Source: Capronia americana
Taxonomy: Eukaryota > Ascomycota > Eurotiomycetes > Chaetothyriales > Herpotrichiellaceae
NCBI GenBank assembly: GCA_016110215.1
Contig: JADWQD010000006.1
Span: forward strand, 620,001-684,000
Direction: 5' to 3'
Length of the DNA stretch: 64,000 nt
A program made the position numbers and the translations under genes. The notes under the pieces are model-generated. The model saw nothing but the letters and a program-made list of their open reading frames with translations, did no database searches and was not told where the DNA came from. Shown in pieces: positions 22,847 through 32,825 of the stretch; the stretch's first letter is position 1; every line of letters begins with the position of its first letter.

Positions 22847-23672
22847 CGCTCCAGTACGAGATCCAGAGTGCCTTGCACAATAGGTACTTGATGAATAGCC
22901 GATTTGCACAAGCCAGTCAAACAGGTTGGCATCCGGCTTACCTTCCGCGCGCGTCTCGCCAAATCGGGCGTTCTTTTGTCCCCCAGTAAATCTTCCGAGC
23001 TGATGAGCATCTTGAGATCCTCTTTCGTCCTACCAAAACTGCCCAAGATGTTGCACAGCACATGCCTGTCATGCTCCTGCTTTGTTTCTTGACTTCGTCC
23101 CTTCTTGAGGCATTGATAGCCAGTGCAATCCAATACCTCTGGGCACCGCGGCAGTAATCTCCAGGCATGTTAGGATTCCCGGCCATTTTCTAGGCGAGGA
23201 CATGATTGGCCGCTTTGCTGCTGCACGGACCTTGATTGCATGTGAGCGGGTCCGAAGTGGATATGAGTATCACGAATCATGCCCACCGAATCTGGAAGCC
23301 ATACCAAAAATGTGAAAACGTACTTGGGGCTCCGGACGCAAACGCGCATGAATGTGCAGATTGTCCGGTGAGGTCAAGCTGAGGCTCGCGGAGTACGTAT
23401 ACCTCCCTTCTTGTCGCTCTTTATCAAGTGCATCATCGCCTCTTCCACCTTCGTTGAGCCGCACCTGCGGTGGTTAATCGCACCTTCGCTTCTCCCAGCT
23501 GTCCAGCTTCTTGTTGTGGAAGCCGCGTCGTTCGTTCAAGTCACAGACTTCAACTGCCTCTGGACATTGACTCAAATCTCTCGCTTCTTCTCCCTCAAAC
23601 CCCATTGATTTGTTCAATTCGATTCCTCGACTTCTACGGAGTACCAGATTAATATTCGATTGACTGAACAAG
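22847..23672. promoter_or_regulatory. divergent intergenic region, ALG2 / GH72
   Basis: This 826-bp interval serves as promoter for ALG2 (minus) and the GH72 gene (plus). Two overlapping minus-strand frames at about 22938-23186 and 22900-23133 look weakly protein-like (CRGAQRYWIALAINASRRD; DRHVLCNILGSFGRTKEDL), but I cannot assemble a gene from them. A pyrimidine-rich tract precedes the GH72 start. Confidence 0.4.
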
Positions 23673-25243
23673 ATGGCTCAGGTAAAGCGATCAAATCAAT
23701 ACAGCCTTCTTGACTTGTACTGACTGATTGAATAGCTCAAGACTGCCCTCCTTGCCCTCGTCGCCCTCTTTGCCTCCTACGCCTTTGCGGTCTCCCCTCT
23801 AGTTGTTCAAGGTTCCGACTTTGTCAACAGTGTCGATGGCACTCGTTTCCAGATCATTGGTGTTGCGTACGAGACGATAGACTTCTGGCCGGAGTCAATA
23901 CAGAGCTAATACCTGGGTGCAGTTATCAACCTGGCGGGTCGTCCGGCTTCAATCCCGGTTCTGGCATTGACCCGTTGAGCGACGCCGACGTCTGCCTTCG
24001 AGATGCTGTCCTCATGCAGAGACTGGGTGTCAATGCTATTCGTGTCTATAACCTCGATCCGGACCTGGATCACTCCGCCTGCGCCTCGATCTTCAACGCA
24101 GCTGGGATCTACATGATTCTGGATGTCAACAGCCCTCTACCAAACCAGTCTCTGAACCGCGGCGCACCCTGGGAGTCGTACAGCTCTGCCTATTTGGAGC
24201 GTGTCTTCGATGTGGTGGAAGCCTTTATGCATTTCAACAACACCTTGGGTTTCTTCAGTGGTAACGAGGTCATCAACGAAGATTCTGTACCTGAAGTACC
24301 CTCCTACATCCGAGCCGTTACCCGCGACCTCAAGGATTACATCGCCAAGCAAGCCCCTCGTGAGATTCCAGTTGGCTACTCCGCTGCCGATGTCCGTCCC
24401 TTGCTCATGGGCACCTTCAACTATCTGTCTTGCGGACTGGGCAATGATAGCAGCTCTAAGATCGATTTCTTCGGCCTCAACTCATACTCGTGGTGTGGTG
24501 ATGCTACATTCCAGTCTTCGGGCTACGATGTCTTGGTTGGCGATTTTGGTAACACCACTATCCCGATCTTCTTCTCCGAGTATGGCTGCAACCTCGTTAC
24601 ACCGCGCAAGTTCAGTGAGGTTCCGGTCTTGTACTCTGAAGACATGACAAGTGTCTTCTCCGGTGGGCTCATCTACGAGTACAGTGAAGAGCCCAACAAC
24701 TATGGTCTTGTCAATCTGAACGACAACGGGACCGTGTCTATCCTGCAAGACTACAACAATCTTCGGAAGCAGTACAACTCGCTAGATGTCGAGACACTTG
24801 AAAAAGCCAATGCTACCGCGACCTCGCTGACCCCACCCGTCTGCGCTGTCAGCTTGCTTGCTGGGGCAAACTTCAGTAACAGCTTTGATATTCCTGCTCG
24901 TCCCGACGGTGTCGATGCCTTGATTGACAACGGCGTTACAGGCAAATTTCCGACCGGAACTTCATCAGTTACGAATACACAGCCTTCACAGACTGTGTAT
25001 GACTCCGATGGGCAAGAAATTACCGGTCTCGAGCTGAACATCTTACCCAACGACGAAAGCAACTTGCCAGGTAACAATACTAGTGGTAGCACGCCGTCAA
25101 GCACACCTTCTTCGTCGTCGACTCCCTCTGCTACCACCGAAGGCAGCCAGCCGTCGAACACCAATGGTGCCGTGAGGATTGGCGACCTCACGGCCGGATC
25201 GCTTGTAATGGGTGCGTTGGCTGTTGGTCTTTTCATACAGTAG
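23673..25243 (+). CDS. GH72 beta-1,3-glucanosyltransferase (Gas/Gel family)
   Basis: The exons are 23673..23681, 23736..23866 and 23923..25243, giving 486 residues. The tiny first exon (Met-Ala-Gln) precedes the signal peptide LKTALLALVALFASYAFA; the second junction rebuilds GVAYQPGGSSG. The enzyme cuts cell-wall beta-1,3-glucan and transfers the new end to another chain, elongating wall glucan. The two catalytic glutamates are visible: the acid/base Glu162 in GNEV and the nucleophile Glu266 in FSEYGCN. After the catalytic domain comes a Ser/Thr/Pro-rich linker and a hydrophobic C-terminus (AGSLVMGALAVGLFIQ) typical of GPI anchoring at the plasma membrane. There is no C-terminal Cys-rich X8 (CBM43) module, so it belongs to the subgroup lacking that module. 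Confidence 0.92.
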
Positions 25244-26320
25244 GATCAAGGTTGTGTGAAGAAGGAAGTGAAAATCGGGGTCGTACGCCATTGTCTCAAA
25301 TCCAGGACACTTTGGTTGCATCTTCAGGAATGCCTTGGGCAGATTACGTTCTCTTCGATGGACATATTTGCGGAACGACTTTGCAGGCCGAAGTCTGACG
25401 GAACATAGACGTGGTAATGATGATTAGATGAATTCAGACCAAGATGAAGACAGACCTCTAATCAGAAGCTGCAGTCGATACGACTAATAGCGAATGGAAA
25501 ATGGTGTCGCTGATAGTCAACTTGTTCAAAGAATCATTCCCTCCCAACTTGAGTGCATTGTACACGGAAAATACCTGTGCTGTATTTGCTCCTAAGACGA
25601 TCGAGGTCTGGAGAAGAGCCACGTAATTGGACGCGACAAAGATCGGTGGCTAATGCAGCAAAGAAACTTCTGGTGCTCGTGGCATTACGACTACACCGTA
25701 CAGAGTATTCGGTTCACTGGGCTCGTATTCAGCGTGTGAAATCCTCGTGATTGTTACCTGTACGGGTACTTGGTACGGAGACACTGGGAACTGGGTGGTA
25801 GTAACTCCATGGATCTCGAGCCGCACGTCGATTGTGGCGCGTGCATTTTCAAGTGCGGTCATCGCCAGGTCCGGGTTGAGATTTCTTGAATTCAGCTGAA
25901 TCGGAAAGTAGTTGCTGGGATCGCACCAATAGAATTTGAGGAGGGCCACTCCCAGCGAGGTGCCAAGCATAAAACAGATTTTCGTGTTATGTCATAACTG
26001 TGGCGTAGGCGGCATTGCAACCAACCAAACGCACGCTCTTACGCCACTTGCGCCGTCCCTGCATTTTGGGTTCGAGGGAAAGTGATGCAGTCCTTGATCG
26101 ACAGCCACATCAGTCCACATGAAACGTCACTCGCCAACTTCTCAACGCAATCCAGGGACCAGGGCGCACGGACTGCACTGGGACCTGCCAGAACCTCCTC
26201 ACAACCAACTACAAAGAGGCCCCCAAGTCCCTTTCGTATCCCTTCGTTTCTTCCAAACACCACATCTTCAGCGATCGTCTCAATCCCGTTCACACGTCGA
26301 CATCCATCTACCTACACACC
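25244..26320. other. intergenic, no supported gene
   Basis: This stretch holds the 3' flank of the GH72 gene and the promoter of the MARVEL gene. A 106-codon minus-strand frame (25650..25970) has an even composition but no recognisable domain and no upstream partner exon, so I leave it unannotated. Confidence 0.4.
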
Positions 26321-27094
26321 ATGGCTCTCGGCGGTGTAATCCTCCGCTTCGGCCAGACTGGCCTGCGGCTCCTCGAGTTCGCTTCCGCAGCCATTATCCT
26401 GGGGATCTACAGCTACTTCCTCTCTGTGCTGGCCGAGAAGAACATACACATTCCCACCTGGGAGAAGGCAGTTGAAGGCATGTCTGGCGCCGCCGTATTG
26501 TATACGATCTTTGGCGTTCTATTCACCCTCTTCCTCGGCGGCATTACTTTCTTCGCGCTCATCGCCGTCATTCTCGACATCTGTTTCGTCGGCTGTTTTG
26601 CCGCCATCGCATACTACACCCGCCATGGCGCGAACTCATGCCGTGGCGTCGTCAACACTCCTCTTGGGTTTGGCTTGGACAGCGAAGCGGCTCCCGGCGC
26701 CGGCGACTGGGGTTACGTGTGCAGCCTGAACACCGCCTGTTTCGCCATGGCGATTCTGAACATCTTCCTCTTCCTCATCACCGCCGTTGTTCAGATTCTT
26801 CTCGCCCGCCACCACAAGCGCGAGAAGCGGTTCGGCCCCAGCCCAAAGAATAACTACACCAAGGGCACTGGTCGTGGACCATTCTGGAGACGCAACAAGA
26901 AGGTTCGGACCACTCGAGACGCAGAACTGGCTACCGGCACCGTCCCAGGGGCGGGATATCGTCCAAGTCACGAGACCGGTATGACCGGATCTACCATGCA
27001 CGGCGGACATGCTCCATTCTCGAGTGAGCCGAAGTATGGCCAGCCTGGTTACGGAGGGAATGTCCCTTACAATACCCAAGCGACAAATTACTGA
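26321..27094 (+). CDS. MARVEL-domain membrane protein
   Basis: The 257-residue protein has four hydrophobic helices at about residues 12-32, 54-74, 76-98 and 138-165, the spacing of a MARVEL domain. Proteins with this fold sit in plasma-membrane or vesicle membranes and help organise lipid domains such as eisosome-associated regions. A Cys pair in the second extracellular loop (NSCRGV...WGYVCSLNTAC) fits the family. The C-terminal 90 residues are polar, basic then Gly/Tyr/Pro-rich, and cytoplasmic. The start at 26321 follows an ACACC context, and the frame has no intron. The specific role is unknown. Confidence 0.85.
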   Translation: MALGGVILRFGQTGLRLLEFASAAIILGIYSYFLSVLAEKNIHIPTWEKAVEGMSGAAVLYTIFGVLFTLFLGGITFFALIAVILDICFVGCFAAIAYYTRHGANSCRGVVNTPLGFGLDSEAAPGAGDWGYVCSLNTACFAMAILNIFLFLITAVVQILLARHHKREKRFGPSPKNNYTKGTGRGPFWRRNKKVRTTRDAELATGTVPGAGYRPSHETGMTGSTMHGGHAPFSSEPKYGQPGYGGNVPYNTQATNY

Positions 27095-28087
27095 GAGCAC
27101 CATCACCAAGACGACGTTTGATCAGAGGACCAATTGGTCATGGATACCCCATTTCCTATCACGTTACACCATACCCATCCGTCAAGTGTACAATATCGAC
27201 CGGTCACGCGTGGGGAACGGAGGATGCAAGACGACGAGAGATCCCATGTACCAATGATACCAGCAGCATTCTTCAACCAGGAGTTTGCATGATGTTACGA
27301 TAGAATATGTATTCTGCCTAGCTTATTAGCTGCCTACCTAATAAAAACCCGAAAAACTTCAATGTCGAAAGTGCTTTTTTCATGACTATTGCCGCTTCTT
27401 TCCCTCCCCAACGTATTCGCACAGTGCATCTCTGTGCGAGTGGGTGACCGCAACAATGACCATAAAACAACTCGCAGCAGGTTATGTTGTGGTTGCGTCA
27501 CATTGCATCTTGTCAAGTCGAAGAACTGGCGGAATTCCAATTTCCCCCACATTCCCAGTTTTTCCCGATTAGGCAGAGTCGACGTCATGCAAGGCACAGA
27601 TCGCCAGACCCCCACCAGAGATCCATTTCACGTCCAACACGTCCATCCCTCCATGCACTCGTGAGGGTGCCAGGTGGAGACGCCTGCGCCACATCTTTCG
27701 CATTCCTACCCCTCCTCCGCTGCCGCCGGCCGTCTCACAGGTACCCGATGCGATCCTCGTCAGGCACGAATACGAGTCCAGTCCCAGTAGCCACGGCCCT
27801 GCGAAGTGGTGGTCAGCTTCGGGTTTTAAGAAGGGCGGAAGAAAAACAATAGCGACGCTTTATCGGCATGAATGGTACGAGTCTAAGAGGTCGATCCCGC
27901 GGGGAAGACGGCCTGAAAAAGTTGCGGCGTCCAGCGAGCCAGATACATAATCATCCTGCTTGACTTCAGGCTGCAGCCACAATTGCGTTTTTTTGCAACC
28001 CTTCCATTCCTAAAGGACCGCACCGCATAGCCTGACCCAAAGGGCATTCGCGTCCACAGTAACAAGACTGGTCTTTCCGAGCTAGAT
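27095..28087. other. intergenic, nothing recognised
   Basis: No coding frame here carries a domain or a convincing pattern on either strand. Confidence 0.4.
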
Positions 28088-29417
28088 ATGTCAAGCAACC
28101 AGCAACTCCCAGCAATGAGCTCGTCCGAAGCTGACATCCAATCGGTTCCCACACCAACGTGGAAGCATGGCAACAGCGAGCACATCCGACACCGGCTATC
28201 CAGCTCGGGAGTCGTGATATGTGTTGCGATCTCAGAGAATTACATCGTGTTGAGCCTAGACGACAAGACCATCCATGTATTTTCAGCAGCAGGGGAGCCT
28301 GTCGCGGTGTTCCGAGATTATGCACAGAATGCCTGGTCGCTGGCTTTACGGGATGATGTTCTCCTCTCGGGCGAGATAGGTGGAGGGATTCGGCGCTGGG
28401 ATCTGGCCGAACGGTACGTGTCCCTGCCACTGTCACTGGTGACTCGTAACGAGACAACTAACATGGCCGTCTCTTCTCGTCTCGTCTCATCTCATCTCAT
28501 GGCGAACCGACGCTCATCTTCCGTCACAATAGGCACCTTGCAGGGAGTCTGATTGGACATACGGAAACAGTGCGTGCGTTGAGCTTCACCAGCGCGATGA
28601 CAGCGGTGTCGGCCTCTAGGGACACACTCCTGAAGATTTGGGACCTCGAGGCCGGTACGTGCCAGGGCACGCTCTCAGGCCATGGGGACTCTATTCTGGA
28701 TCTGGCCATCGTCGGAGGACTCGCAGTATCGGCCAGTAAGGATGGGACTGCCAAAGTTTGGAATCTTCGCCAGCAGAGGAACGTATCAACACTGTCTGGT
28801 CATACTGGATCCATATACCGCGTCATCTGTCACAGTGACGGGGTTAGAGAGAAAGTGTATACCGGAAGTATTGACCACGATCTCCGCGTTTGGGATCTTA
28901 TCAGTGGAGAAAACCTCGCGGTCCTGAAGGGCCACAAATCACTAGTCACCCACATCCACACCAGCAGCTGCGTCGACGGCGATGTTCTGGTGACCGGCGC
29001 TGCTGACGGGAACATCATCATCTGGTCGTTGCAGGACCACTCAATCCTCCATATGGTCTCGAAGGCGCACGAAGAGGCAGTGACGTCGCTGGATGTACGG
29101 GACGGACACATCCTGAGCGGGGGGAGTGATGGCGCCATCAAGGTGTGGGACCTAGAGACTGGGACACTGCTGGGACAGGTGGGCATAGCCACCCAGGCGG
29201 TCTGGAGCGTGTCTTTTGGCCGAGGTGCCAGCCAGAGTCACACTGCCATTGTATCGTCCGCGCAGGGCTCCCCATCGCTAGTGGAGGGATATCACGATGC
29301 GGTTCTTGATGTGAGTGGGTGAGCAGCGCCTCTAGCTCCCAAGTGCTGACCCGGACACAGATTTGGCCGCTTCCTAGGGAAGTAATCAAAACGTCACGCC
29401 AGATCCGTCCGGAATAG
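28088..29417 (+). CDS. WD40-repeat protein
   Basis: The exons are 28088..28413, 28533..29310 and 29361..29417, giving 386 residues. Junctions rebuild DLAERHLAGSLIGHTETV and AVLDIWPLPREV in frame. From about residue 45 to the end there are seven consecutive WD-type blades, each ending near a Trp-Asp or equivalent (RRWDL, KIWDLE, KVWNLR, RVWDLI, IIWSLQ, KVWDLE, IWPL) and preceded by GH dipeptides. This predicts one closed seven-bladed propeller that binds other proteins. No F-box, LisH or other extra domain is visible. Such bare propellers act as scaffolds in many complexes, and the partner cannot be told from sequence. Confidence 0.85.
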
Positions 29418-30400
29418 GAGCGAAACTCACGCCTCTCGATGGAGATGCCACAAGCCACGGAGTAGGTGCGGAAAATTCGATATCGACCAACCGAGTTTGC
29501 ATCTTCTCATCAGGCGAGGAGAAATTTGGGCATCCTCGCTCGGGACATTTTGTTCCATGCATCCCTGGCACAGATACCACAATCGTGTTTGCCTTCACTG
29601 CAAGACCTTCACGGCGAACGCGTGAAGGCGATTGACACAGAATTTTTATCAGTTTGACGGCGCGTAGGCATCATACCATTTGTGAAAGGATCCCTGATCT
29701 CGAGGGTCGTCGATCCGCTCTGAAAGCGGTCCAAGCATACTCATCCGACAGCCAGGGATACTGAAACAAGACCATTTACATTTTGCGACCGGGGCGAGAG
29801 TCCGACGCAGAACTCGCGTTTCTCCAGCGGAGTTGCAAACAAAGGATGGAGTGAATTGAGCTTTGACATGAGGACCGGTCTTCAAACTCGTGGTCAGGGT
29901 ATTTAGGGCCAGGTAGTATTCTTCACCAAAATGATAGGGGTCCAGGGAGATGAATGGGCACTGTCGGTTAACCCCCGTCGCAACATTGCGACTTCGTCCA
30001 TCGGCATGCAGGGGGGCCGAAGTCCGTCGGCCGACTGTGATAGGGGCTGAATCCTCTGAGGCCACGAGGGGGATTATGTTCGTGCTCTTTTCCTTGTGCC
30101 TGTGCCTTGAGAACGATCACGCCACTGCAGAACTGGAAATCCGTGGGTCTCGACTGTGCTACTCATCCTTCCCAAAATGGATCCATTCACCGACGTGCAT
30201 GACCGCCGTCTATCTGTTCAGGCCCTCCTTGTATGGCATGGTAGCAGTCTTCTGCGGGAAGTCGGCCTTGCTTACGAATGCTATCGGACTCGGGTCGCAG
30301 ATTAGATTGCTTCAAGACCTTCAAGCCTTCCTGGTTTGTCTCCATATCGATCCGCACCCCATTTCCAGACGTGCCACGGCATACCAAGGACAAGAAAACA
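29418..30400. other. intergenic, no supported gene
   Basis: A 138-codon minus-strand frame (29649..30065) is the only sizeable one. It has no domain, signal peptide or clear coding signature and is not annotated as a gene. Confidence 0.4.
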
Positions 30401-32169
30401 ATGGTTTCAGTCGATCCACCCAGACGAGAACCAGTGACGAGGAAAAGCCCAGACCGGGTGGCTCCGAACATAGAGTTCGTGTTAATGCGAGGCGACGGTA
30501 GCCTGCGCATCGGTGGCCTGAGCCAGATCAGATCGCACACTACCAAGGAGCAGCATAAGAAGAGACGCAGGAACGCCGAGGTACGTTCCCAGTCATTGCA
30601 CGCTCGAGCTGCCCTCCATGACTGACCAGAGGTCTGAAGGAGATGAAAGCCATCCTCCGCAGGACGCATGAGTCAACGGGAAACCTATCATTTGGCGCCC
30701 AGTTCGATGCATTGAGATGCCTACCACAACTCCCCATCGAGAGCCAGAGGCCGGGCATGCTGAACCATGTCAAACGCAATGGTACGCTTCCGTATTCTCT
30801 CAACTATGCCGCATTATCTCAGGGAATCCGGCGCAATGGCTTGCTTTCCTATCGAGCGCCATCGAGTTAACCGCTCGGAATAGTATTCCTCGAGTTCGGA
30901 CAGGAACGAATGAAAAACATCGTCTGGCCCGCAGGAACACAAGACAGCACATTCTTCTCCGGAATGCTGCTCATGAGTTCCACGCATCTTGATGGGATCA
31001 ATTCAGGCCAGACCAGTCTCGTCACAACGGCGTTGAAACTCGAAGCAGTAAAGCAGGTTCGTGAAAGGGTTCAGCGGCTGACACCGGAAAACATCGTTGG
31101 CTGCATCGGGGCCGTTGCTTGCATGGCAATCTGTGGACTTGTGAGTGACCCCGGGTGGAGGGGGAATGCACAGACTGCCCTCCCCCTTGGAAGCGTTGAA
31201 AATCATACATGGGACATGGATGTCTCGATTGCTGACCTCCACTGCATTAGGTCCGAGGTGGAAAGGACGCGGCCGAGGAATATCAGCATCATCGCTACGC
31301 GGCCGCGACTTTGATTTCCCAGGCCATGCGGTGGCGCTTGACCGAGAAGTCGAATTTCTGCCGAACAGTCTTGGCCCTCGTCTCGATCGGCTTGTAAGTT
31401 GTGTCTCTCTTCTATCGGATGGTTGTCGTCAGCCTTTGTGACACCGGTTCACCGCAGGGTCTCGAGGAGATGTCATATGCCGGTGCGCGGACTGGCACTG
31501 GCGCAACCGATCCTCAACTCGGCCGCCGCTCTGGAAGAATATGGGCCGGTTCTTGAGGATCCCACGCGCCGTAGATTGGGTCCCGATCCGAGACTCTACT
31601 CTCCGCTGTATGACGGTAGAATCGACCCCGGAGAGCCTCCTTTCCCGCATGTCAAGACGGCACACCTCCAGATCCTACTCCAGCTGATGCAGTCGATCGT
31701 CAAAATCCGCGTTGATCAGAATAACTCGACGCTGAGTCGCACTACCGACCTTAGTCGGCTCTGTCAGCGAATACTAGACATGCCACCGTCGCGCAAGCAA
31801 CCCCACCCCCCCTATACCAACGACCACGTCTACGAGACTTGCCGTCTAACTTCGGTGCTCCTGGTCTGGTCTCTACTGACCGGAACGACCTGGCAGGCCT
31901 TGATCCATGAAGATACCATGACATCGGACTTTATGCATTCTCTGCATGCGTCAGACCCGGGCAGCCTCTGGGGGAAGAACATCGGCCTACTTTATTGGGT
32001 CATGCTCGTATGGTATTGCGCCGCGTATGGCACGGTGCATTACCCATACCTGCACGCGCTGACGATACGGATCCAGTTCGAGCTGACGTTTGAGTACGAC
32101 GACTGGCACGGGGCTCTCCTCCCGATGGTGGCGCTCAAGGATCTCATGCCCCTTGGGCAGATCTCATAA
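30401..32169 (+). CDS. fungal transcription-factor-domain protein without zinc cluster
   Basis: The exons are 30401..30580, 30640..30781, 30884..31140, 31251..31393 and 31458..32169, giving 477 residues. All introns are GT..AG and keep the frame; the second intron (102 bp) is the least certain. The N-terminus has IEFVLMRGDGSLR and a basic RSHTTKEQHKKRRR segment instead of a Zn2Cys6 cluster, a layout seen in a large group of ascomycete regulators. The remainder resembles the fungal-specific transcription-factor domain (PF11951/DUF3468 type), with FFSGMLLMSSTHLD, ALKLEAVKQVRERV, CLTSVLL-like helices and GLLYWVMLVWYCAAYGT. It is probably nuclear. DNA binding is unproven because the usual DNA-binding module is absent. 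Its targets are unknown. Confidence 0.65.
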
Positions 32170-32825
32170 TTCCAAGGCCAATTTCCGGCTCCTTGTAAAG
32201 TACCTCGAAAGTATGTTTACAGTCACTATAGAGCTAATGCCAGGAGTTCAAGGTCGAGGACATGCGTATGTCACCTTCAGTAAGTGGCAGGCTTCCGAAG
32301 AAAAAGTCGCATGCGGAAGCCAGCGGACTTAGTAGGTAAACAATGCCGCTTCTTATGTGTGGCATTCTCTCTCTTTCGGCATTTCACCAGCCGTCCAGGC
32401 TTGAGGATCTAGATACATGGCGCGCGGTAGAAGCAGATAAGGAGTGGAGTCAATGGCGATCTGCGCGAAAGTCCCGATGTGATAGATACTCCCCCGTACT
32501 CGGTACTACGGCGCAGTATACATCCCAGATTTCAAATGACCGGAAACTGCGGAATCCATTGACGTCCCTGCCTGAAATTCATCACCGCCTCATCTTCTCT
32601 TGAATCTCGATCGTGTTTTTCTGGACAGGCAGGAATCCTTCCTCGGCGCCAACAAGCAACCCGTGCGTACACTCTTGTACAAATGGGCCCCGATTTAAAG
32701 CTCGCCGACGGGCATCATGTCCTTGGGCTAAGCTGAAGAAGAGGGAAGAATGATGATTTATTTGCTTGTTCGATCTATGTACGTTGCTTTGGACTTGAAT
32801 TAATTACTCGATACTACCTCGAAAT
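32170..32825. other. intergenic, nothing recognised
   Basis: About 650 bp lie between the regulator stop and the riboflavin-kinase-like gene. No domain-bearing frame is seen. Confidence 0.4.

Noticed and set aside
25650..25970. 106-codon minus-strand open frame
   Set aside because: It has no domain and no second exon; the composition is not decisive.
29649..30065. 138-codon minus-strand open frame
   Set aside because: It has no recognisable domain, signal peptide or start context; it could be a gene, but the sequence alone does not support it.
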